Below, in pieces: positions 25,594 to 32,979 of a stretch of 43,054 nt of DNA; the stretch's first letter is position 1; each line of letters opens with the position of its first letter. Origin of the DNA: JAXMBX01 sp046349635 (GTDB lineage Bacteria > Planctomycetota > Planctomycetia > Planctomycetales > Planctomycetaceae). A program made the position numbers and the translations under genes. A model generated the notes under the pieces. It was not told where the DNA came from and ran no database searches. It worked only from the letters and a program-made list of their open reading frames with translations. The stretch lies in assembly GCA_046349635.1 (NCBI GenBank), contig JAXMBX010000044.1, forward strand, positions 1-43,054. Direction: 5' to 3'.

Positions 25594-26859
25594 TTATTTT
25601 GCATTCAACGGAACGGCAACAAGTTCGGTGTCGTTCCGTGCGTACATCATAGTCCCGGCGAATGCCGGTGCAGCCCACGTCGGGCCGATAATTTTGACTC
25701 GTCCGAACTCATGATAACCCTCCGGACGAAATTCCGCATGCACCAGTTCCCCCTCAGAATTCAGAGCGAGGATCCGGTTCGATTTCTCCCAGTTCAGGCC
25801 GACATAACTCACCTGCGGATTTCGCCCCCGCGGTGTCAGAGCGTTCTTGTCATCCCACTTTTTCTTGCCGCTCGCCAGCTCAAAGCACGTGATCCCATAC
25901 TGCTTGTCGAGCAGGTACACAAGGCCGTCCTTTGACAGTGGCGGCGCCATCAAGCCCCGCAGGAATTTGTTCTCTTCCCAGACCAGCTTGGCATCCGTTG
26001 GTTTGTCACCGAGCTTGATCGCTTTAGTCCCTTCCCAGTAACCGCACACACAGACAATCCCGTCGGCATACAACGGCGTCGAGATCGAAACTCCATACGT
26101 GACGGGATAAGAAACGCTCCATAGTTGCTTCCCCGTTTTAGGATCGATGCCGAGTACATGCTGCGGCGTCCAGCCCACCAGCTGCGGACCGCTCGGGCTC
26201 TCAATCAGGAGGGGCGTCGCATATCCCCCGGGATCTTCCGAGCAGCGCCAGCGCATCGCACCGGTCTTCTTGTCGAGACCGACGAAACACCGCCCCCTTT
26301 TGCCTCCCGGCTGCAGAATCACCAGATCCTCAAAGATCACCGGCGAAGCTGCTAGCCCCCACTCCGGCAGCACCACTTCAAAGTCCGCCTTCGGATCCTT
26401 GTTCCAGATCAGATTCCCCGAGATCGCATCGAGACAGCAGGCATGCCCCAGCGCACCAAATGTATAGACGACCCCATCTCGGACCGTCGGCGTACTGCGC
26501 GGACCATTCCCATAGTCGAGCTTGCCATACGAAACGGGATACTGATGCTTCCACAATTCCTTGCCGGCGTGCGTGTCGAAACAGAGAATCCGCTCGACCT
26601 CCTGCGGCTCCTTCTGGCGATCCATGACGTACAGCCGTTCTCCCACGACAGAGATCCCGCCATACCCTCCACCGATCGGTTGTTTCCAACTCGGCTTGAG
26701 ATCTTTCGGAGGCCAGGATTCAGGGAGTTCGGGACCCTGCCAGGTGCTATCCGCACGCGGGCCGCGCCACTGCGGCCAATCTTCTGCAATGCCCCAGGAG
26801 CAGACCAGCGCCGTCAGTGCCATGAAGAGACATCTGCAAAACGGCACTGACTGCCTCAT
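25594..26859 (-). CDS. Secreted PQQ-type beta-propeller protein
   Basis: A 421-residue exported protein with a signal peptide ending near residue 25 (CSWGIAEDWPQW). The mature part opens with the planctomycete hallmark WPQWRGPRADS, followed by quinoprotein-like blades (GERLYVMDRQ, ILCFDTHAGKELWKHQYPV, VVYTFGALGHACCLDAISG, VLGIDPKTGKQLWSVSYPV). This resembles the BamB/PQQ-binding fold, but no dehydrogenase active-site residues are evident, so a structural or binding role is more likely than alcohol oxidation. The ribosome site GAGG precedes the ATG. It is located between metG and the rhodanese gene. Confidence 0.88.
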   Translation of the reverse strand: MRQSVPFCRCLFMALTALVCSWGIAEDWPQWRGPRADSTWQGPELPESWPPKDLKPSWKQPIGGGYGGISVVGERLYVMDRQKEPQEVERILCFDTHAGKELWKHQYPVSYGKLDYGNGPRSTPTVRDGVVYTFGALGHACCLDAISGNLIWNKDPKADFEVVLPEWGLAASPVIFEDLVILQPGGKRGRCFVGLDKKTGAMRWRCSEDPGGYATPLLIESPSGPQLVGWTPQHVLGIDPKTGKQLWSVSYPVTYGVSISTPLYADGIVCVCGYWEGTKAIKLGDKPTDAKLVWEENKFLRGLMAPPLSKDGLVYLLDKQYGITCFELASGKKKWDDKNALTPRGRNPQVSYVGLNWEKSNRILALNSEGELVHAEFRPEGYHEFGRVKIIGPTWAAPAFAGTMMYARNDTELVAVPLNAK

Positions 26860-26873
26860 GGACCAGACCTCTT

Positions 26874-28907
26874 TTAATGCACGCGCTGGCCGGGGACCGC
26901 ACCGCTGTCGGGACTGAGGACGAAGACATCCTTCCCGCCCGGCCCCGCCGCGACGACCATCCCCTCGCTGGTCCCGAACTTCATTTTGCGCGGGGCGAGA
27001 TTCGCCACGACGACCACATTTCGTCCCACCAGGGTAGTGGGATCATAGGCACTCTTGATGCCGGCGAAGATCGTCCGCGGTTCGCCACTTCCCAAAGTGA
27101 CCGTCAATTTGAGCAGTTTGTCCGAGCCTTCGACGATCTCCGCCGTTAACACCTGCGCAACTCGCAGGTCGATCTTCGCAAAATCATCGATCGTGCAAGT
27201 GGGCGCTAATGCCTCTCCCGCATACGTGACGGGTGCTGCAGCCGCTGGTGCCGGCGCGGGAGCGGCAGGTTCGGGAGTCTTACCGGCTTCGATCATAGCG
27301 TTCACTTTCTTGGGATCCACACGTTGTAACAGATGCTGGAATTTGTTGACGGACGTTCCAATCAATGGCGTCGCCGCCTCTTCCCAGGAGAGAATCGGTG
27401 ACTTCAGCAATTCTCCGGTCTGCTCCGCCAACCGCGGCAAGACTGGAGCCAGATAAATCGCCAACTGACGGAACAGATTGAGCGCGACGGTACACGCGCG
27501 CTGTAGTTCCACGGAACCCTTTTCCAGTTTCCAGGGGGCAAGTGCATCCACCAGCCGATTGGCGTCATCAGCCAATGACATGATAATCCGCACCGCCGTG
27601 GAGAACTCACAGTTTTCATAGGCCTGCGCAATCTCCTCACCCTTTTCCGCGTTGCGGGCAAATTGACCTTCATCAAGTTCGCCGGGATATTCCGGCGAAA
27701 GTCCCAGAGTTTCGACGAAGCGAGCGGTCCGGCTGGCAAGGTTCACGACTTTGCCCACTAGGTCCGCATTCACCTTATTGATGAAGTCTTCGAGGTTCAG
27801 GTCGAGATCGTCGAGTCGGCCGCCCAACTTCGAAGCGTAGTAATACCGCAGATAGGCGGGATCGAGATTCGCCAGATAAGTCGAGGCCTGAATAAAGGTC
27901 CCCTTGGACTTCGACATCTTTTCGCCGTCCACCGTCAGGAAGCCGTGGATATGCACCTTGGTCGGCAGGCTGAAGCCGGCCATCTTGAGCATCGCAGGCC
28001 AGAACAGGGTATGAAAATAGGTGATGTCCTTGCCAATGAAGTGGTGAATCTCTGTCTTCTCGCTCCGCCACCAGTCATCCAGTTCTTCGCGGTTCTGCTG
28101 GCACCACTGCAGCGTCGAGGCGATATATCCGACCGGCGCATCAAACCAGACGTACCAGTAGTCACCCGGGCTGTCCGGAATCTCGAAGCCGAAGTACGGC
28201 GCAGGGCGGGAGACGTCCCAGTCCCGGAGCGGCTCTCCCAGAAAGTGCCCCTTCAAGTAGTTGGCAACTTCTTCCTGGAGGTGTTCCCCCGATTGCGTCC
28301 ACTCTTCCAGAAAGGCGTGCAACCGCTCAATCTCGATGAACAGGTGATTCGCGGAACGGATTTCAGGCTTGGCCCCGGATAGGGTACTGACCGGATCGAT
28401 CAGGTCTGTCGGGCCGTAGGTCGAACCGCATTTGTCGCAACTATCCCCGTATTGATTGGGAGATTTGCAATTGGGACAGGTTCCTTTGACGAAACGATCC
28501 GCCAGAAACGTCTTCACTTCCGGGTCGAAAAGCTGCACGACCTCCCGCTGGCGAATGAAATCCGCTTTGCGGAGGGAAGCCCAGATCTGCCCGCACAGCT
28601 CGCGATTTTGTTTGCTGTTGGTACTGCCGTAGTTGTTGAATTCGATATCGAACCCGGCGAAGTCCCGCAGGTGCGCTTCCTTCATATCCGCGATAACCGC
28701 TTCCTCGCTCCGTCCTTCCTGGCGGGCGCGGTTCATGATCGCCGTACCGTGGGTGTCATCCGCACAAAAATACATGCAGCGGTGCCCGCGCAGCCGCTGA
28801 AAGCGGACCCAGATATCGGTCTGGATGTATTCCACCAGATGTCCCAGGTGGATGTGCCCGTTGGCATACGGGAGAGCAGAGGTGACAAGAATCCGTCGAA
28901 CAGTCAT
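26874..28907 (-). CDS. metG: Methionyl-tRNA synthetase
   Basis: Charges tRNA(Met) with methionine. The ATG at 28905-28907 (MTVRRILVTSALPYANG) is the family-like start; codons up to 28970 are extra. The HIGH motif is HIHLGH, the zinc knuckle is CPNCKSPNQYGDSCDKC, and the KMSKS loop is GEKMSKSKGTF. After the anticodon-binding helices comes a Pro/Ala-rich linker (APAPAPAAAAP) and a C-terminal Trbp111/EMAPII-like tRNA-binding domain (FAKIDLRVAQVLTAEIVEGS, LAPRKMKFGTSEGMVVA). At 677 residues it is the full-length bacterial type with the dimerisation tail. It leads the run metG - PQQ propeller - rhodanese. No frame damage is present here. Confidence 0.97.
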   Translation of the reverse strand: MTVRRILVTSALPYANGHIHLGHLVEYIQTDIWVRFQRLRGHRCMYFCADDTHGTAIMNRARQEGRSEEAVIADMKEAHLRDFAGFDIEFNNYGSTNSKQNRELCGQIWASLRKADFIRQREVVQLFDPEVKTFLADRFVKGTCPNCKSPNQYGDSCDKCGSTYGPTDLIDPVSTLSGAKPEIRSANHLFIEIERLHAFLEEWTQSGEHLQEEVANYLKGHFLGEPLRDWDVSRPAPYFGFEIPDSPGDYWYVWFDAPVGYIASTLQWCQQNREELDDWWRSEKTEIHHFIGKDITYFHTLFWPAMLKMAGFSLPTKVHIHGFLTVDGEKMSKSKGTFIQASTYLANLDPAYLRYYYASKLGGRLDDLDLNLEDFINKVNADLVGKVVNLASRTARFVETLGLSPEYPGELDEGQFARNAEKGEEIAQAYENCEFSTAVRIIMSLADDANRLVDALAPWKLEKGSVELQRACTVALNLFRQLAIYLAPVLPRLAEQTGELLKSPILSWEEAATPLIGTSVNKFQHLLQRVDPKKVNAMIEAGKTPEPAAPAPAPAAAAPVTYAGEALAPTCTIDDFAKIDLRVAQVLTAEIVEGSDKLLKLTVTLGSGEPRTIFAGIKSAYDPTTLVGRNVVVVANLAPRKMKFGTSEGMVVAAGPGGKDVFVLSPDSGAVPGQRVH

Positions 28908-29070
28908 GCGTGCAAATTCCGTTTTTATCGAGACAGACAGCCATTCCGCAGCGAAGGTTCTTTCGCACACGGATCTTGCGGCGGCATTCTACAGCATTTC
29001 TCCGTTGAATGCAGTCACGGCTGGAAGGGTAATCATGCAAAAAAACAACGATTTTGACGCGATACAACAG

Positions 29071-29102
29071 AAAAACCCGATGGCTCCGAAGGAACCACCG
29101 GG
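29071..29102 (-). terminator. Rho-independent terminator after the response regulator gene
   Basis: On the minus strand CCCGGTGGTTCC pairs with GGAGCCATCGGG (two G-U pairs) around a stable TTCG tetraloop, followed directly by TTTTT. It lies 45 bp past the stop of the regulator gene at 29147. Confidence 0.88.
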
Positions 29103-29146
29103 TAGAGGGAGGGAGGAGAGGCAGGATCAAGTTGTCAGGTCAGATC

Positions 29147-30544
29147 TCAGGCCTGAAATTGCTTTTCGAAGTCAATTCCAAACTTCTTCATTTTCTTATA
29201 GAGAGTGGTACGGTTGATCCCGAGTTGCTTGGCGGTGTGCTGTCGGTTCCAGCCGTTGGATTCCAGGGCATCGATCAGAATCTGGCGTTCCGGATCGGCC
29301 AGCGCCTGCTTCAGCGGGGTATTGCCGAGGTGCAGGATTGAAGCTCCGGGGACATGAATAATGCGACGGATCGATTCGGGAAGGTCGTCAATACCGATCG
29401 TCTTCCCTTTAGAGAGGACGACGGCTCGTTCGACAACGTTCACCAGTTCCCGAACGTTCCCGGGCCAGTTGTATTGCTGCAGCAATTGCACGGCATCGGA
29501 GCTGAACCCTTCCACGTTTTTTCCGGTCTGTTCGCGGAAATCGTTGAGGAAGTGTTCGAGGAGCAACGGGATGTCCCCGATCCGTTCCCGGAGGGGAGGC
29601 TGCGTCAGGGTGATGACGTTGATCCGGTAGTAGAGATCCTGTCGGAACTCTCCCTTGGCGACCAACGCTTCCAGGTCGGCATTCGTCGCAAGAATCAGGC
29701 GGACGTCCACCTTGATCGTCTTGTTGCCGCCGACCGGTTCAAATTCCTTGTCCTGCAGCACGCGGAGCAGTTTCACCTGCAGGCTGGGGGAAGCGGTCGC
29801 CAATTCGTCGAGGAAAATCGTTCCGCCGTTAGCCTGCAGGAATTTTCCGTCCTTGTCTTTCGTCGCTCCCGTGAACGAGCCGGCCACGTGGCCGAACAAT
29901 TCGCTTTCAAGAAGACTGTCCGGCAGGGCGCCACAGGCCACTTCGATGAAGGGCTTGTCGCGGCGAGAACTCATCTGGTGAATCGAACGGGCCGTCATCG
30001 TCTTGCCGGTCCCGCTTTCACCCAGGATCAATACGGACGTGCGGGTATCGGCGACGCTCTCGATGAGATCGAACATCTTGAGCATCTTGTAATCGCGGCC
30101 GATGATGTTCCCGAGGCCGAAGCGCTCGTTCAAACGGGCGCGGAGATTCTTGTTTTCTTCCACGATCCTCTTCTGTCCGAGGGCCCGTTCCACGGAGAAG
30201 ATCAATTCATCTTCGATCAGGGGCTTGGTGAGATAATCGAACGCCCCCAGGCGGATGGCTTCCACGGCGTTTTCAATCGTTCCGAAACCGGTCAGGAGAA
30301 TCACTGCGGTTTCGGGGGCATGCTCGGAGGCCCATTTCAGGAGATTGAACCCGTCGTGATCGGGAAGGTGGACATCGCAAATAACCGCGTCGAAGGGGTA
30401 TTCCTTCATGCGGGCGATGGCATCCTCACAAGTGTCCGATGTCTCGGTCCGAAGCCCCTGGCTGCGGAGATAGTCCGCCATGGACTGCTGGAGGGGCTGA
30501 TCGTCATCGACCAAAAGGAGGGAGCCGCGGTTCGTCGTTACCAC
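29147..30544 (-). CDS. Sigma-54-dependent response regulator (NtrC/AtoC type)
   Basis: A 465-residue activator with three domains. The receiver domain (1-120) has phospho-acceptor Asp57 in VICDVHLPDHDG and the acidic pocket VDDD. The AAA+ domain (about 145-375) has Walker A GESGTGKT at 175-182, GTIFLDE (Walker B) at 241-247 and WPGNVREL near 365. The C-terminal Fis-type helix-turn-helix reads HTAKQLGINRTTLYKKMKKF. The sigma-54 contact loop reads GSFTGA (222-227), where GAFTGA is usual. Phosphorylation by a partner histidine kinase would promote hexamerisation and open-complex formation at -24/-12 promoters. No kinase gene is adjacent. The start codon is GTG at 30542-30544 with a weak ribosome site. 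An intrinsic terminator follows. Confidence 0.95.
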   Translation of the reverse strand: MVTTNRGSLLLVDDDQPLQQSMADYLRSQGLRTETSDTCEDAIARMKEYPFDAVICDVHLPDHDGFNLLKWASEHAPETAVILLTGFGTIENAVEAIRLGAFDYLTKPLIEDELIFSVERALGQKRIVEENKNLRARLNERFGLGNIIGRDYKMLKMFDLIESVADTRTSVLILGESGTGKTMTARSIHQMSSRRDKPFIEVACGALPDSLLESELFGHVAGSFTGATKDKDGKFLQANGGTIFLDELATASPSLQVKLLRVLQDKEFEPVGGNKTIKVDVRLILATNADLEALVAKGEFRQDLYYRINVITLTQPPLRERIGDIPLLLEHFLNDFREQTGKNVEGFSSDAVQLLQQYNWPGNVRELVNVVERAVVLSKGKTIGIDDLPESIRRIIHVPGASILHLGNTPLKQALADPERQILIDALESNGWNRQHTAKQLGINRTTLYKKMKKFGIDFEKQFQA

Positions 30545-30974
30545 AATGTCACCAATCTGGTTGTCAAATCGAGGTGTGTCGGTTCAAAAAGGTGTTGGCG
30601 AAAGCCCACTCAAAGCACCATAAACCCATTCAAATCAAAGGGTTCCAGATAATACAGCCGGCCAGTAACAGCCGTCCGCGAGGGGTCAGTCTTCAGAACC
30701 GTAGGTCACGAGTTGCCAAGGGTCAACAAATCCGGTCGAACGAGATACGAAAAATAAACAATGGGTATCGATTACGTTACAAATCGTCACTTTCGGCAAA
30801 ATCGGAAATTTCGGGAATCTTCGATTGACTAGCAAACCTTAGCCCGTTAACTTCAAACTCGATATAAATAGTCGGGAAAAGGATTTTCTCGTCCGTTAGC
30901 TCCACTTCTGGAGGATGACGTGGATCTGCGTCATACTCACCCAGCGAAACATCTTTGTCGAAGGAGTACCGCCT
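30545..30974. other. 430-bp divergent intergenic region
   Basis: AT-richer than its surroundings, with no coding frame. It separates the minus-strand response regulator from the plus-strand secreted-protein gene and should hold both promoters. The part nearest the plus-strand gene contains an element shared with the second paralogue (see 30842-30864), a TTGACT at 30825-30830 and a GATATAAATA stretch at 30861-30870; their spacing does not make a standard sigma-70 promoter. Confidence 0.5.
30842..30864 (+). promoter_or_regulatory. Conserved upstream element, copy 1
   Basis: GCCCGTTAACTTCAAACTCG plus ATA lies 110 bp before the first small secreted-protein gene. It recurs with one substitution and one extra G at 31526-31549 before the second gene. 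A later GATTTTC ... CACTT-GGAG ... GTGGA pattern (from 30882 here, from 31714 in the second copy) is also shared. Retention of non-coding similarity between the two upstream regions suggests a common promoter or operator, or simply the age of the duplication. Confidence 0.5.
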
Positions 30975-31421
30975 ATGAGAAAATTCTTTCTGATTATGGG
31001 AGTGTTGGCAGCGTCAACGTTCTTCAGCAATGTCGCTGAAGCCCGTTTGAGCGACTCGCTGACGATCTCCCGCGCCAGCCAAGCGGGTTCCCCGCTGAGT
31101 CACAAGGCGCTGCGTCATGCGTTCAAAAGTCTGATTAAACAGGCTCAGCAGCAGGCTGCAAATGCCCCTGCCAGCCCCGCCAAGACCTACATTGCCCAGG
31201 TCCTGGACATGCAGGAAAGCTCCTTCAACTATGCGAAGGATTTCTTCTCCGAACGCAAGGCGATCAAGGCGATCAAGAAAATCGTTCGCCAGGATTTCCG
31301 CCGTGCCAACCGGTTCCAACGTCAGGATTTTGCAGCCAAGAACAATGGCTTGCACAAGAAAGACGTGATCAACCAGTTCCTCTCTTGGTTGCATGGCGGG
31401 GTCTATCCCGTCTACTTCTAA
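30975..31421 (+). CDS. Small secreted basic protein, family unknown (paralogue 1)
   Basis: The ATG at 30975 has an AAGGAG site at 8-nt spacing; the frame upstream is non-conserved. The 148 residues open with signal peptide MRKFFLIMGVLAASTFFSNV ending AEA. The mature chain is basic and helical (HKALRHAFKSLIKQAQQQAA, RKAIKAIKKIVRQDFRRANR) and ends LHGGVYPVYF. I do not recognise the family. The next gene encodes a paralogue with the same order of blocks: SPxxTxIAQxL, an amphipathic middle, RxDFR, QxF and GGVxPxYF. No cysteines are present in the mature part. An envelope-associated structural or polyanion-binding role is conceivable, but nothing proves it. Confidence 0.85.
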   Translation: MRKFFLIMGVLAASTFFSNVAEARLSDSLTISRASQAGSPLSHKALRHAFKSLIKQAQQQAANAPASPAKTYIAQVLDMQESSFNYAKDFFSERKAIKAIKKIVRQDFRRANRFQRQDFAAKNNGLHKKDVINQFLSWLHGGVYPVYF

Positions 31422-31475
31422 CGTCCCTCACTGAAGGAAAGGATTTCTTCTCCTTCGGTCTTCGCTGAAAGTGAA

Positions 31476-31508
31476 AAGCAAGCAGGTGAAATCCTGCTTG
31501 CTTTTTTT
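31476..31508 (+). terminator. Rho-independent terminator after paralogue 1
   Basis: A perfect 11-bp stem, AAGCAAGCAGG/CCTGCTTGCTT with a 6-nt loop, runs into seven T. It lies 54 bp past the stop codon, so the two paralogues are separate transcription units. Confidence 0.92.
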
Positions 31509-31525
31509 ATTACCTCCAAGGTTCC

Positions 31526-31549
31526 GCCCGTTGACTTCAAAGCTCGATA
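31526..31549 (+). promoter_or_regulatory. Conserved upstream element, copy 2
   Basis: GCCCGTTGACTTCAAAGCTC plus GATA matches copy 1 at 30842-30864. It starts the 327-bp leader of the second paralogue, right after the terminator of the first. Compared with copy 1, about 150 bp of additional DNA separates it from the shared GATTTTC segment; that extra DNA contains the palindrome at 31639-31656. Confidence 0.5.
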
Positions 31550-31638
31550 GCCGAGGATCCAGGGCTCTCTTTTTGAGCCTCTTCGGCCACCAAAACATCA
31601 ATCAGCCTCGATGTTTAGGTTGCCTAATCGTAAAAGAT

Positions 31639-31656
31639 GATTTTTTCGAAAAAATC
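31639..31656. promoter_or_regulatory. Perfect 18-bp AT-rich palindrome
   Basis: GATTTTTTCGAAAAAATC is self-complementary over its full length, about 180 bp upstream of the second secreted-protein gene. It could be an operator for a dimeric regulator. It is not a standard terminator, because the stem is A/T only with no hairpin loop. Confidence 0.45.
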
Positions 31657-31835
31657 GTAATGTTCGGTTGTCGACGCTCAATTGACTCGTTAGGATCTGG
31701 AGTATCTGCACAAGATTTTCGTTCGCACTTGGAGATTCAGCGTGGAATTTCTACCTCCAGTGCGGTTGTTTTCGGGCCAAAGAGTGTCCCTTTTTGTCCA
31801 AAATCGGTCACGGAAGAGAAAAGGTAACAGTTTCC

Positions 31836-32285
31836 ATGAGTAAGATGTTCATCGCGATCATCGCGGGTGCGGCATTTTATGCCTTCAGCCCGAGCGTCGC
31901 CCAAGCCAAGCTGATTGACAACCTCGGTCTCAACAAGCATCAGGCGAAGCAGGCTGCGAAGGCTGCTCGCAAGGCCCTTGGCAAGCACAATCACCACAAC
32001 GGTGGAAATCCCGGGGCCGTGAGCCCCTGCACGACCTTCATTGCCCAGTTGCTCTGCAGCCAGGAGCCCACGTTCCTGTTCATGTACGACGCCTATCAGC
32101 TCGGACAGGTCGGCAAGCACAAGGTCAAGCATTTCCTGCGTCGGGGCATCAGGCTCGACTTCAGGGTTGCTGGACATAAAAATCGCCAGGAATTTAAGAA
32201 CCTCAATGGCGTCGGTAGACGAGGAGTGATCCACGATTACATGGCCGCTTTCTTCCAAGGTGGCGTCCTTCCGATTTACTTCTAG
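31836..32285 (+). CDS. Small secreted basic protein, family unknown (paralogue 2)
   Basis: The ATG at 31836 gives signal peptide MSKMFIAIIAGAAFYAFSPS ending VAQA; the open frame from 31794 would need a TTG. The mature part is Lys/His-rich (HQAKQAAKAARKALGKHNHH), has two cysteines (SPCTTFIAQLLCSQEP) and ends FFQGGVLPIYF. Aligned with paralogue 1, the conserved points are SPxxTxIAQxL, a 20-residue amphipathic stretch, RLDFR/RQDFR, RQEF/RQDF and the GGVxPxYF terminus. The second half is much better conserved than the first. The C-terminal YF at the very end of both proteins suggests a functional tail. It has its own terminator. Confidence 0.83.
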   Translation: MSKMFIAIIAGAAFYAFSPSVAQAKLIDNLGLNKHQAKQAAKAARKALGKHNHHNGGNPGAVSPCTTFIAQLLCSQEPTFLFMYDAYQLGQVGKHKVKHFLRRGIRLDFRVAGHKNRQEFKNLNGVGRRGVIHDYMAAFFQGGVLPIYF

Positions 32286-32311
32286 TGCCGTTCCGATCCC
32301 GTCAGAATTTC

Positions 32312-32345
32312 ACACCCGCAGAGATTTCTCTGCGGGTGTTTTTTT
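32312..32345 (+). terminator. Rho-independent terminator after paralogue 2
   Basis: ACACCCGCAGAGA pairs with TCTCTGCGGGTGT (the innermost pairs unpaired for the loop) and is followed by seven T (32339-32345), 27 bp beyond the stop. Confidence 0.92.
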
Positions 32346-32470
32346 GTTGGAACAACCTGAGCAGGCACCTGCGGATCGTTATAATGTCGAGATGAACGCG
32401 ATCCAGTCCACAGTCTGGTTCCAGTGAACCCAGCCGCGCACGACTGTGAGTTCATTACGGGGGCAAACGC

Positions 32471-32968
32471 ATGAGTCAGGTCTTTGATCGTCTTTGCATG
32501 TTGCGGGCACGGGATATCATGAGTACTCACATTGTGGTGCTCACCGAGGAAATGTCGATTCCCGAAGCGGCCCAGGTTCTGTTGGAACAGCATATTTCGG
32601 GGGCACCGGTCTCTGACAGCCAGGGAAATTTCGTCGGATTACTCTCCCTGTCCGATCTGGTTCAGCCTCGTCCCGCTCACTTCGAAAATCAACGAGTGTT
32701 GCTGCGCGAGGACCGGGAGGCACATACTGCCGTCCTGGGTGAGGCCTGCCGCCAGCCTTCTGGAGAACTGGTGCGTGAAAGGATGTCCAGAAATCTGATC
32801 TCCGTCACGGAAGAGGCCCCCCTGATCGAAGTAGCGCGGATTATGTGCGATGGACATTGGCACCGGGTCGCGGTTCTGGACGGCGAAAACAAACTCGTCG
32901 GAATTGTTTCAACGATGGACGTTCTGGCGGCGCTCGTAAACGCCGCCGATGAAGCCTACCAGCGTTAA
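32471..32968 (+). CDS. CBS-domain pair protein
   Basis: The protein is 165 residues and made almost entirely of two CBS motifs. The first spans about 14-65 (ARDIMSTHIVVLTEEMSIPE ... GAPVSDSQGNFVGLLSLSDL), the second about 100-158 (RERMSRNLISVTEEAPLIEV ... HRVAVLDGENKLVGIVSTMD). Between them is a ~35-residue acidic/basic insert. Such stand-alone Bateman modules bind AMP, ATP or related ligands and modulate partners. The neighbours (secreted proteins upstream, EndoV on the opposite strand) do not reveal the partner. This is the third CBS-pair gene in the window but is not especially similar to the two beside korAB. Confidence 0.9.
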   Translation: MSQVFDRLCMLRARDIMSTHIVVLTEEMSIPEAAQVLLEQHISGAPVSDSQGNFVGLLSLSDLVQPRPAHFENQRVLLREDREAHTAVLGEACRQPSGELVRERMSRNLISVTEEAPLIEVARIMCDGHWHRVAVLDGENKLVGIVSTMDVLAALVNAADEAYQR

Positions 32969-32979
32969 TGCCACCGATC

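Noticed and set aside
29354..30652. 432-codon plus-strand frame opposite the response regulator
   Set aside because: The minus strand encodes an intact three-domain regulator with terminator; the plus frame has no recognisable domain.
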